From: Paenibacillus luteus
GTDB lineage: Bacteria; Bacillota; Bacilli; Paenibacillales; Paenibacillaceae
DNA: 64,000 nt
Reading direction: 5' to 3'
NCBI RefSeq assembly: GCF_006542765.1
Contig: NZ_SKCD01000088.1
Location: 124,001 to 188,000 of the forward strand
The notes below the pieces were generated by a model that made no database searches, had not been told where the DNA came from, and saw only the letters and a list, made by a program, of their open reading frames with translations. Shown here piece after piece: positions 35,866 to 43,049 of the stretch (position 1 is the first letter of the stretch; every line of letters begins with the position of its first letter). Position numbers and translations under genes: made by a program.

Positions 35866-36492
35866 TTAAAGCGCTCTGATCATTTTGTATGGCCAGACAA
35901 TAAACTCGGCTCTGCCTCTAAGCAGCTCTTCCGGCACAGCGTGGAACGATCTGCTGTCCAAGCTTGCCCTCGAATGGCGATTATCTCCCATTACAAAATA
36001 ATGTCCGGCAAGAATCACTTCGGGGCCATAGCTCATGTCCTCAATCAATGAATCTGTATACGGCTCGTCCATCAGCTCGCCGTTCCGGTACAAACGCTGG
36101 TCGTGAACCTCAATGCGGTCGCCTGGAATCCCTACAATTCTTTTCACCAGATATTTTTTCTCTTTGTCGCTTGTGTTCGGTTCCTTCAATATAACTACAT
36201 CACCGATTCCCGGCTTGCCGAACAAATACACGAATTTATTAACAAACAGCCATTCATGCTGTGTTAGCGTTGGCTCCATTGAATGTCCCTCGACCTTGGA
36301 GAGGTTGAACACAAAAAAATGCAGAAGCATGACCACCGCAAAAGCAATGACCAGCGTCTTGGTCCAATCGAGCAATTCCGCAAGCAATGAAAACTTTGTC
36401 TCTGCCTGCAGCGGCGAATGGCTGCTTCCTTCAACAGAAGAATGTGTTTGCGCACTCTTCGATTTGCTGTGTTTTCTGTTTAACAAGCTCAT
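35866..36492 (-). CDS. lepB: Type I signal peptidase
   Basis: 208 residues. A polar Ser/Lys-rich N-terminus, one TM anchor (~44-63, TLVIAFAVVMLLHFFVFN), then the catalytic box with Ser71 in VEGHSMEPTL and Lys117 in KKYLVKRIVGIPGD, followed by GHYFVMGDNRHSRASLDSR. The Ser-Lys dyad is the bacterial type, not SipW-like. It removes signal peptides from exported proteins. The start overlaps the DUF402 stop by 4 nt. The 95-nt gap to rnhA has no obvious terminator, so the cluster is probably one transcript. Confidence 0.94.
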   Translation of the reverse strand: MSLLNRKHSKSKSAQTHSSVEGSSHSPLQAETKFSLLAELLDWTKTLVIAFAVVMLLHFFVFNLSKVEGHSMEPTLTQHEWLFVNKFVYLFGKPGIGDVVILKEPNTSDKEKKYLVKRIVGIPGDRIEVHDQRLYRNGELMDEPYTDSLIEDMSYGPEVILAGHYFVMGDNRHSRASLDSRSFHAVPEELLRGRAEFIVWPYKMIRAL

Positions 36493-37046
36493 GACTCCAC
36501 CTCATCGTTGCTTCTCAGCCAGTCCTCATAATAAAGCATCACAAAATGATCCTGGAAAGGGGATTGCCTCTGATCAATACGCTGCAAAAGCGCTTCTAAC
36601 CCGGCTTGTACCTTGTCTTCTACCATTTTGGGATAGTGGTAAGCAGCTTTGTGCAATTCATATTCATCCTGATCGACAACATGCCTGCTGCCGTCCGCCA
36701 AACGAATGACGTCCAGATCGTAATCAATATACGTGAGCACCTCTCCTTGCAGATAAGGCGGCGAAGCGATATTGCAGTAGTAACGAATACCACTCTCCTC
36801 GAGCAAGGCAACAACATTAAACCACTGCCCAGGTATAAAAAAAGAGACTGCCGGCACTCGACTAACCCATATCTTACCATCCGATTCTTGTATAGGGGTT
36901 TGTCGATTGATGAGCACCTTCATCGACTCTTCCTTGTGCTCATCAGCAAGCAGCTCATTCGAGACAAGCCAATTTTGCTGCCATGTCCGGTGAATATGGC
37001 CATTATGTTTGAAGCTTTTGATGACACAATGCCGATAGGGTTCCAT
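36489..37046 (-). CDS. DUF402 protein (YgaC/Ntdp-like nucleoside phosphatase)
   Basis: 185 residues from the ATG at 37046 (GAGGAG 6 nt upstream); the frame extends to 37106 but without an RBS. It matches the YgaC-type family along its length: SFKHNGHIHRTWQQN, TPIQESDGKIWVSR, FIPGQWFNVVALL, GIRYYCNIASPP, YIDYDLDVIRLADGS and DEDEY-type DQDEYELHKAAYHYP. The Asp/Glu/Tyr cluster binds divalent metal in characterised nucleoside tri- and diphosphate phosphatases. Coupled to lepB by a 4-nt overlap. Confidence 0.9.
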   Translation of the reverse strand: MEPYRHCVIKSFKHNGHIHRTWQQNWLVSNELLADEHKEESMKVLINRQTPIQESDGKIWVSRVPAVSFFIPGQWFNVVALLEESGIRYYCNIASPPYLQGEVLTYIDYDLDVIRLADGSRHVVDQDEYELHKAAYHYPKMVEDKVQAGLEALLQRIDQRQSPFQDHFVMLYYEDWLRSNDEVES

Positions 37047-37156
37047 CCCGTTCTCCTCATAAAAGTATATAGTAATAAGAAAAGCATATCTGACCGCCAA
37101 AAGCAATGGCGATGCAGATATGCCCTGCGTACAACATACATGCAGTAAAGTTCGCG

Positions 37157-37579
37157 TTAACCGGCTACAATGCTAAGCTTCTGAAACGACCGGATAAAAT
37201 CGTTGGCCACATAGCCCATCGACTCATACAGCGGTAGAACAGGCTCATTGTGCTCGTCCGCGGTAATTAGTATCTTTGTAACATTGCGCTGTTCGAAGCG
37301 CTGGCGCAGTGACTGGATAAGCGTCTTGCCGATTCCTTTCCGCCTGTGGAGAGGAGAGACAGCAATTCGATAATAATAACCTTTGTTATTATCTATCGTA
37401 CCGATAATCATGCCCACAATTTCGGAATTTTCGACAGCGACTAGAACTAAATCACTATCCCATGACAATTGGCGGGCAAAAGCCTCCATCGTTTGTTCGT
37501 AGCACTCTTCGGTAAGAACATCCTCAAGCAGTGCTGTAATTGGTCGGTAATCGGACAACTGGAAGGAACGAACATTCAT
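37157..37579 (-). CDS. GNAT-family N-acetyltransferase
   Basis: 140 residues, a compact GNAT domain with acetyl-CoA motif A: YYYRIAVSPLHRRKGIGKTLIQSL (here V-S-P-x-x-R-R-x-G-I-G), followed by LPLYESMGYVAND, the usual motif B. The acceptor is unknown; RimI-like and small-molecule acetyltransferases share this pattern. First gene of the minus-strand cluster, 110 nt before DUF402. Confidence 0.88.
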   Translation of the reverse strand: MNVRSFQLSDYRPITALLEDVLTEECYEQTMEAFARQLSWDSDLVLVAVENSEIVGMIIGTIDNNKGYYYRIAVSPLHRRKGIGKTLIQSLRQRFEQRNVTKILITADEHNEPVLPLYESMGYVANDFIRSFQKLSIVAG

Positions 37580-37944
37580 TAAAATTACACCTTCTATACC
37601 ATGTCATAGTACTGCATTTAGAATATATTACGACAAATTTTAACGAAATCCTGCTTGTATCTTTAATATTCCTTAAAAAAATTAAACAAATCATCGATTA
37701 TCTCCTGAAAACGCTTTATATTAAGCGCTTACACTCATTTAATCGTTTTTTGTGTTAACGATACAGTCCTCTATGCCTAATTTGTATAATTTATCTAGGC
37801 CTGTGATACCCTAGGCAGGTTGTGTTCAAATTTTCATTCCCTTTAGCCTTTGCCGACTTTTGAAACAATAATGTTGATTTATTCGATCGGATAAGGGATA
37901 ATGGACTTGGATAACTACATAAAACTTAGGAGGCTGTAAAAATA
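37580..37944. other. Divergent promoter region between GNAT gene and sodA
   Basis: No gene. AT-rich. A sigma-A promoter for sodA is at 37874-37902. The stretch 37706-37737 holds two CGCTT-centred near-palindromes (GAAAACGCTTTAT and ATTAAGCGCTTACAC), the second of which resembles one side of a catabolite-response element on the minus strand but misses the last two consensus bases. Confidence 0.6.
37874..37902 (+). promoter_or_regulatory. Sigma-A promoter of sodA
   Basis: TTGATT, 17-bp spacer, GATAAT; ~43 nt before the sodA ATG, which has AGGAGG upstream. Confidence 0.7.
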
Positions 37945-38556
37945 ATGGCACATCAACTACCTGCTTTGCCTTACGCGCACAACGCACTTGAGCCGCATAT
38001 CGATGCGACTACAATGGAAATTCACCACGGCCGTCACCATAACGCATACGTGACTAACCTTAACGCAGCTTTGGAGTCCGCTCCAGAATTGCAAAGCAAA
38101 TCAATTGACGAGCTAATCGCTGACCTTGCAAGCGTTCCTGAAGCTATTCGCACTGCTGTTCGCAACAACGGCGGCGGACATGCTAACCACAGCTTGTTCT
38201 GGGAAACAATCGCTCCTAACGCTGGCGGAGCTCCAACTGGCGCTCTTGCAGCAGCAATCGAAAGCGAGCTTGGCGGCTTCGAAGCTTTCAAAGCTGATTT
38301 CGCTAAAGCAGCAACAACTCGTTTCGGCAGCGGCTGGGCATTCCTAGCAGTAGCTAACGGCAAATTGAAAGTATACAGCTTGCCGAACCAAGACAGTCCG
38401 ATCATGGAAGGCGAAACGCCAATCCTTGGCCTTGATGTTTGGGAGCACGCTTACTACCTGAACTACCAAAACAAACGCCCTGATTACATCGCGGCGTTCT
38501 GGAACGTAGTGAACTGGGATGAAGTTGGCAAACGTTACGAAGCAGCTGTAAAATAA
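37945..38556 (+). CDS. sodA: Superoxide dismutase (Mn-type)
   Basis: 203 residues, canonical length. LPALPYAHNALEPHID, TMEIHHGRHHNAYV, GGGHANHSLFWETI, FGSGWAFLAV, NQDSPIM with the second-sphere Gln, and LDVWEHAYYLNYQNKRPDYI. Ligands are two His in the helical half and Asp and His in the last motif. GGHANH/GSGW with Gln in the C-terminal half favours Mn over Fe. Strongly biased codons (GCT, CTT, AAC) suggest high expression. It dismutates superoxide in the cytosol. Flanked by its own promoter and terminator. Confidence 0.96.
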   Translation: MAHQLPALPYAHNALEPHIDATTMEIHHGRHHNAYVTNLNAALESAPELQSKSIDELIADLASVPEAIRTAVRNNGGGHANHSLFWETIAPNAGGAPTGALAAAIESELGGFEAFKADFAKAATTRFGSGWAFLAVANGKLKVYSLPNQDSPIMEGETPILGLDVWEHAYYLNYQNKRPDYIAAFWNVVNWDEVGKRYEAAVK

Positions 38557-38568
38557 TATCATCTTCAC

Positions 38569-38621
38569 CTAAAGGCGGCCCCCAGCAGATTTATCTGCTT
38601 ATGGGGCCGCCTTTTTTTCTG
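38569..38621 (+). terminator. Terminator of sodA
   Basis: AAAGGCGGCCCC..AGCAGA-TTTA-TCTGCT..GGGGCCGCCTTT, then a T run. A long GC-rich stem with a small internal loop. Confidence 0.93.
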
Positions 38622-38738
38622 GATACAAGCCGCAATTCTCCTAATCCAGTCTCACCTCCATACCTCTCTCCAAAACCGCAGTTTGACCGGTCACCGGCAC
38701 CTTCCAGAATCTCATCGACCTTTGCCAGGACAAATTTT

Positions 38739-39034
38739 GATCCTATTTAGACCAACTTCCTTGCACCTCAAGAACAGCATTCGATCTCCTTCAGACCAAC
38801 TTCCCACCATCTACAGCACAGCTTTCGATCTTCTTCAGACCAACTTCCCAATATCTACAGCACAGCATTCGTTCCTCTCCTGACCAACTTCCCAATATCT
38901 ACAGCACAGCTTTAGATCTCCTTCAGACCATATCCCCACCATCTACAGCACAGCTTTAGATCTCCTTCAGACCATATCCCCACCATCTACAGCACTGCTT
39001 TCGTTCCTCTCCTGACCACCTACACCTACTCACC
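38739..39034. repeat. Tandem array, six 44-bp units plus a partial seventh
   Basis: Units begin at 38739, 38783, 38827, 38871, 38915, 38959 and 39003 (partial). Each starts GATCTCCTTCAGACCA or GTTCCTCTCCTGACCA and ends ATCTACAGCACAGCTTT or a close variant. Copies are head-to-tail with no unique spacers. 44 is not divisible by three, so the array is non-coding. Confidence 0.9.
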
Positions 39035-39043
39035 TTTTATTGG

Positions 39044-39119
39044 CTATGTTGTACACACGCAGGATAAATGCCCCTTTTTCGCCCGATGCAGCTGCTATCC
39101 TGCATTCCATACAACATAG
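39044..39119. repeat. 76-bp nested inverted repeat
   Basis: Outer arms CTATGTTGTA (39044-39053) / TACAACATAG (39110-39119) and inner arms GCAGGATA (39059-39066) / TATCCTGC (39096-39103), all perfect, with a T-rich apex. It follows the 44-bp array directly. Confidence 0.75.
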
Positions 39120-39399
39120 ATCACCCTTTACCTGCCTTCGAACACCATTTCTGCTCATTCTGCTGCATACGTACAGGATAGACTCGTCTTTTACGCTCAT
39201 CAGAGTAGGACTGCTGCAAATGTACAATATAGCCCCACTAAAGCAGAATGAATTTATGGAAATGCCATATAACTCCCTCAAACTAAAATTGTTCTAATTT
39301 TGCTGCAACTACGTCGGTGAACACCACCTAGGCTTATGCCGCATACGATACAGAAGGATAAATGCCTATATTGTTTTATAAAGGAGTTTGAGTGCTTGT

Positions 39400-40143
39400 A
39401 TGGAGTATACTTACGCTAACGAGCAACAATATCTTGGAAGGCCTGCTCCAGCCAGAACCGGCAGAGATTGCGGCTGCGGCGGACCGCGCCGTATGATCAT
39501 GCCTCAGCCTGGCTTCGGACCAGGGCCGTTCCCTCCTGGACCAGGACCGTTCCCTCCTGGACCAGGGCCATTCCCTCCTGGACCAGGGCCGTTCCCTCCT
39601 GGACCAGGGCCGTTCCCTCCCGGACCAGGGCCGTTCCCTCCTGGACCAGGGCCGTTCCCTCCTGGACCAGGGCCGTTCCCTCCTGGACCAGGGCCGTTCC
39701 CTCCCGGACCAGGGCCGTTCCCTCCTGGACCAGGGCCGTTCCCTCCTGGACCAGGGCCGTTCCCGTTTCCGATTCCGTTTCCGGTGCCTTTCCCTCCTGG
39801 TCCCCGTCCATCGGTAACGGTCGTCATCAATGGAGGAGCAGCCTACCCAGGCATCACGCAAGCCTATCGCGTGCCGTTCCGGCCAGGCCTGAGCATCTAT
39901 CAGGCGCTTGCTGAAACGGGAGTCGTCCGCTTTAATTTCAACGGGCAAATCGTATCGGTCAGCAATGTGCCGATCCGCGGCAATACGAGCTACAGGCTGC
40001 TCTTAAATGGACGCATTATACCGTCCACATTGCTTAGCTTCCCTGTTCAGCGCAACGATTCTGTTGCTATCGAACTGATTTTTAATCCTCTTTTTCGAGA
40101 GGAAGACCCTAGCACTGCCCAAACTAGTGCTGACAGCGATTAA
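39400..40143 (+). CDS. Gly-Pro-Phe repeat protein with C-terminal beta-grasp-like domain
   Basis: 247 residues from ATG 39400; AAAGGAG is 13 nt upstream, and an in-frame TTG at 39388 is too close to it (1 nt). No signal peptide. Residues ~20-30 carry a CGCGG cluster. Residues ~40-120 are eleven exact heptads GPGPFPP and a partial twelfth, then PFPIPFPVPFPPGP. The last ~110 residues look like a small globular domain: SVTVVINGG, RVPFRPGLSIYQALAETG, FNFNGQIVSVSNVPIRGNTSY and LLNGRIIPSTLLS, reminiscent of a ubiquitin-like or transcobalamin-C-terminal-like fold (pattern impression only). Pro-rich stalk plus head resembles spore- or cell-surface proteins, but localisation is inference. A hairpin terminator follows. 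Confidence 0.8.
   Translation: MEYTYANEQQYLGRPAPARTGRDCGCGGPRRMIMPQPGFGPGPFPPGPGPFPPGPGPFPPGPGPFPPGPGPFPPGPGPFPPGPGPFPPGPGPFPPGPGPFPPGPGPFPPGPGPFPPGPGPFPFPIPFPVPFPPGPRPSVTVVINGGAAYPGITQAYRVPFRPGLSIYQALAETGVVRFNFNGQIVSVSNVPIRGNTSYRLLLNGRIIPSTLLSFPVQRNDSVAIELIFNPLFREEDPSTAQTSADSD
39517..39762 (+). repeat. In-frame 21-bp minisatellite (GPGPFPP heptads)
   Basis: Eleven full 21-bp units from 39517 (39517, 39538, 39559 and so on to 39727) and a partial twelfth at 39748. Variation is nearly all silent (GGG/GGA, CCT/CCC, CCG/CCA), so the peptide is identical in each unit. Confidence 0.95.
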
Positions 40144-40185
40144 TGAAGAGCATTAGAGAGGTTTAATGAAATGCCCGGTAAAGAC

Positions 40186-40236
40186 AAAAAACTCGAAAAT
40201 GCCGTCACCCCCAGATGGCCTTTTCGAGCTTTTTTC
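40186..40236. terminator. Bidirectional terminator between convergent genes
   Basis: CTCGAAAA and TTTTCGAG arms flanked by A and T runs on opposite sides, between the Gly-Pro-Phe repeat gene (+) and the HtrA-like gene (-). Confidence 0.75.
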
Positions 40237-40237
40237 G

Positions 40238-41356
40238 TCATTTTATAGCTTTCCCTTTGCCGCTAAGCAGCTTCAATTGATCGTTCTCGTAGCCTACCTC
40301 ATAGGTCACCTGATACTTGCTTAGCACGTACTTGCCATCCACCCGCTCATCTACGGAAATGACCGCAATGACGACCGCTTTATCCTTTTTACTGTTCTTA
40401 ACGTGCATATTGTCGATCACTACATTAAGAGTGCCCAAGTAGCCTTCCCTAAACTTCTCATAGCTCGTGCCTTCCTTCCAATTGCCGCCGAGCAGCGAGT
40501 ACGCATACACATAATCGGCATTGTTCAGGCTGTCATAGAAGTGGGTGACGAGATAGCCCGCAAACTCTTCTACTGAAGCGTTCTCTTCCAATCCGTCTTT
40601 ATCATCTGAGGTTTCGATCTCGGGCAGCTCCTGCATCGGCTCATTGGACCACTGCTCCGCAAGTTCAATCACGTTTGCAATCGGAATACTAAACCCAATC
40701 GAACCTTGCTCATAACCAGCGGAATTAATGCCCAGCACCGCCCCCGTTTTCTGGTCTACGAGCGGACCGCCGCTGTTGCCGGGAGCAATTGGCGCTGAAA
40801 TTTGATATAAATCGGAATACAAATACGGCTCAATCTCAAAGCTTCTGCCTAGGCCGCTTATGATGCCTGTCGTGACTGTATTTTTAAAACCTAATGGACT
40901 GCCGACAGCCAATACCTCGTCGCCTACCTCCGCCTTCTCGTCGCGTACAACCTGCAATGGCTCCGTCCCAGACAATTCAGGTACACGAACGACCGCGATA
41001 TCCGTCTCGGTACTGATGCCAATGACCTCGCCTTCCATTTCACGCGCGTCTGCTGTTTTAATTTTCACCATTCGAGCCCCGGCTACGACATGAGCATTCG
41101 TAATCAAGTCTCCCTCCAAATTATAAAGAAAACCTGAGCCCTGCTCGCCCTTATCCGTCTCTATCATAACAACCAGCTTCTGTGTCTCAAAAATAATATC
41201 CTTCAGCGATTTCGATTTCTTCTCTTCCGCAACCGCAAGGAGCGGTTTGCCTGCAAGCTGGCTCGGCACCTCGGCATGGACCGCCAGAGCGGCTGCCATT
41301 CCGCCGCATACGACAAGAGTTGAAACGATGGCGCTGATCCAAACTCTTTTACTCAT
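40238..41356 (-). CDS. HtrA-like trypsin-fold serine protease without PDZ
   Basis: 372 residues. An N-terminal signal anchor (~5-27), then a S1C-type protease domain with His89 in ITNAHVV, Asp119 in TETDIAVVRV and Ser195 in APGNSGGPLV; GSGFLYN and SIGFSIPIANV are also conserved. HtrA/DegP proteins normally end in a PDZ domain. Here the C-terminal ~110 residues instead form an NTF2-like or cystatin-like alpha+beta module (SLNNADYVYAYSLLGG, EKFREGYLGTLNVVIDN). It probably cleaves or chaperones extracytoplasmic proteins. It is co-transcribed with the zinc-ribbon membrane protein 12 nt upstream. Confidence 0.88.
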   Translation of the reverse strand: MSKRVWISAIVSTLVVCGGMAAALAVHAEVPSQLAGKPLLAVAEEKKSKSLKDIIFETQKLVVMIETDKGEQGSGFLYNLEGDLITNAHVVAGARMVKIKTADAREMEGEVIGISTETDIAVVRVPELSGTEPLQVVRDEKAEVGDEVLAVGSPLGFKNTVTTGIISGLGRSFEIEPYLYSDLYQISAPIAPGNSGGPLVDQKTGAVLGINSAGYEQGSIGFSIPIANVIELAEQWSNEPMQELPEIETSDDKDGLEENASVEEFAGYLVTHFYDSLNNADYVYAYSLLGGNWKEGTSYEKFREGYLGTLNVVIDNMHVKNSKKDKAVVIAVISVDERVDGKYVLSKYQVTYEVGYENDQLKLLSGKGKAIK

Positions 41357-41368
41357 CTCACTGTCTCC

Positions 41369-42622
41369 CTAGTCTAAATACCAAGTCGCGTGGTCAACGA
41401 CAATGGTCGTATTTTCATCATTAACCCCATAAACGGTGCTGGTCATGCGTAGGGTCTCGCCAGGCTGCACATACGCCTCCTTGTCCTCCGCCGTACCGGT
41501 TCCGATCTCATGGCCCGCCGCATCAAAAACAGTGAATTTCACCGTGATGGAATAAATTGGACGAGTAGCTGCATTTTTCAGCTCAGCCTCCATATTCAAA
41601 TCACCAAACTCATCCAGTGTCGAGTCGATTTTCACAACCTCTACGGCTGCCGTCTGGTTTTTCAAATCCTCTGCTGCGGCTTGCTGCATCGCATGCTCCA
41701 ACCGCTGCTGCTCAGCCCGTTCAAAATCAGTCTGGGCTTGGTTTATTTGCTTCTCAAGCTTCATTAATTTCTCATTATCCTTGGCAAGTGAAATTGCTTT
41801 GCCCGTTACCTCGAGTGCCGCGGTATAGCTCTTGTTCTTCATCAGCGTTTCTGCTTCCTTATAGCTGATATCCACTATTTTAGCAACAATCTGCTCCTTC
41901 ACCGCTGCAGCTTCTTCACCCTCTAAATGATTAGCGGTGTTAAGCTTGGCAATAAGCCCTTCGACCGTGTTCAGGTCCGCCAACTCATCTGTCAGCTTTA
42001 TTACGCCCAGCTTCATCATAAAATCACCAAGCTGAACCTTCACCTTATCGTAAATCGGCTCTGTATGCCCCTTCAACTGCTCTTTGGCCTGCTCCAGCAG
42101 TTGTTCCGCTTCTGCCAGATTCCGCTCCTCCAACCGTTTGCCGGCGACTGCAACGTTAAGCGAGATTTCATCCACGTGATCAACAATTTCTACATCCTTC
42201 TGAATCGCTGCAAAGCTTGGGCGCGCATCATTCGCTTCCTTGAGCAACGCCTTGGCTCCTGTATAATTTCCCGCTAGCGCCTCTTCCCTAGCCTTGCCTT
42301 GGAGCCTGATTACTCTATCATTTATTCCCGTTTGATATATATAGTAGCAAAACACGGAAGCGGCAGTCAGGAGAGTCAGCATAATCGGAATCAGCCATGC
42401 CCATACAGAGCCTCTCGCAGCCTTCCTTCGTGTATTAGTTGGTATAATGGAAGGCAAACTTACTAACCCTATCTCCATAGCGGCACCAGCTTCCTTTAAA
42501 GCCGCTGTGTGCTCTGCCTTTGCTGCCATTACTGCGTCTTGTTCAGCCGAAAGCCGCCTACCGCACTGGCTGCAATAAATGGCATCGTTTGTGCGTTTCT
42601 TCCCGCATTGATGGCAATACAC
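41369..42622 (-). CDS. Zinc-ribbon, single-TM protein with coiled region and FxLYD-like domain
   Basis: 417 residues from a GTG start (an upstream TGA in frame excludes anything longer). N-terminal zinc ribbon with four Cys: YCHQCGKK and YCSQCGRR. A ~50-residue linker, then one TM helix (~75-95, AWLIPIMLTLLTAASVFCYY). The extracytoplasmic part is helical with TPR-like or coiled-coil character (residues ~105-300), followed by a beta-rich C-terminal domain of the FxLYD type (ELKNAATRPIYSITVKFTVFD, YVQPGETLRMTSTVYG). Such proteins are common in Bacillales, function unclear. The operon with the HtrA-like protease suggests envelope quality control. Confidence 0.8.
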   Translation of the reverse strand: MYCHQCGKKRTNDAIYCSQCGRRLSAEQDAVMAAKAEHTAALKEAGAAMEIGLVSLPSIIPTNTRRKAARGSVWAWLIPIMLTLLTAASVFCYYIYQTGINDRVIRLQGKAREEALAGNYTGAKALLKEANDARPSFAAIQKDVEIVDHVDEISLNVAVAGKRLEERNLAEAEQLLEQAKEQLKGHTEPIYDKVKVQLGDFMMKLGVIKLTDELADLNTVEGLIAKLNTANHLEGEEAAAVKEQIVAKIVDISYKEAETLMKNKSYTAALEVTGKAISLAKDNEKLMKLEKQINQAQTDFERAEQQRLEHAMQQAAAEDLKNQTAAVEVVKIDSTLDEFGDLNMEAELKNAATRPIYSITVKFTVFDAAGHEIGTGTAEDKEAYVQPGETLRMTSTVYGVNDENTTIVVDHATWYLD

Positions 42623-42833
42623 TTTCGTTCATCCCCCAGCTCCTAAATCTCTCTATGTACTTTTATCTATTCTATATTAAAAAGTAAATGATCTCCATTT
42701 TTAATTAGTGGAAAATTTCAAATCATTAACCTTGGGTATATAGCAATTATAAAGGGCCGCCACCTTCCTCGATGACAAGATCTATATTCTCAAGAGATTA
42801 GACTGACAACTCAAAAAGAAATGGCTACTCCTT

Positions 42834-42979
42834 ACGCTGCAAGAGGACCATATCCGTTATTTGGTGATTTACTGAGACATCTAAAGGTAAGAATCCGGCT
42901 ACGGAGGCGAACACTTCGTTTCTCCAGAACAATCTTCTCGCTTGGCTTTAATTTCATTTCTGTTGTTCAACATATATAA
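42834..42979 (+). mobile_element. MITE-like element, copy A (5' part decayed)
   Basis: It shares an ordered core with copies B and C: AATCCGGCTAC, then GGCGAACACTTCGTTTCTCC, AGAAC and CTTCTCGCTT, and keeps the right terminal repeat. It has no open frame, so if mobile it depends on a transposase elsewhere. Confidence 0.6.
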
Positions 42980-42994
42980 ATTCTTATGTTGCAC

Positions 42995-43035
42995 AAAATA
43001 CAGCCTGTCCCGGTCAACGACCAAGACAGGCTGTA
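42995..43035 (-). terminator. Terminator of the SLH protein gene
   Basis: TACAGCCTGTC / GACAGGCTGTA, a perfect 11-bp stem, with further GGTC/GACC pairing inside, then TTTTGTG on the minus strand. Confidence 0.85.
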
Positions 43036-43049
43036 CGTTTTTAGCAGTA

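Larger units (their letters stand above)
38622..39399. repeat. Gene-free region with 44-bp tandem array and a long hairpin
   Basis: No credible gene: the small open frames follow the repeats and change frame with each unit. It contains the 44-bp array (38739-39034), a nested hairpin (39044-39119), and further down related pieces of the form TGCTGCA-ACGTACAGGATAGA (~39160-39215) and GCCGCATACGATACAGAAGGATAAATGCC-like sequence near 39340 that echo the hairpin arms. Confidence 0.7.
42623..43049. repeat. Gene-free region with the most decayed copy of the MITE-like family
   Basis: No gene. 42834-42979 matches the dispersed element described at 49572-49793: it shares CGCTGC, GACAT-TAAAGG, AAGAATCCGGCTAC, ACACTTCGTTTCTCCAGAAC and CTTCTCGCT, and ends with the right terminus GTTCAACATATATA. 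The left end is no longer recognisable. The SLH-gene terminator occupies 42995-43035. Confidence 0.7.

Noticed and set aside
38739..39034. Regular repeats that might suggest a CRISPR array
   Set aside because: Units are directly head-to-tail with no unique spacers and no cas genes nearby.
39376..39948. Overlapping repeat-rich open frames on both strands
   Set aside because: They are shadows of the 21-bp in-frame repeat; only the GPGPFPP frame has an RBS and a sensible globular C-terminus.
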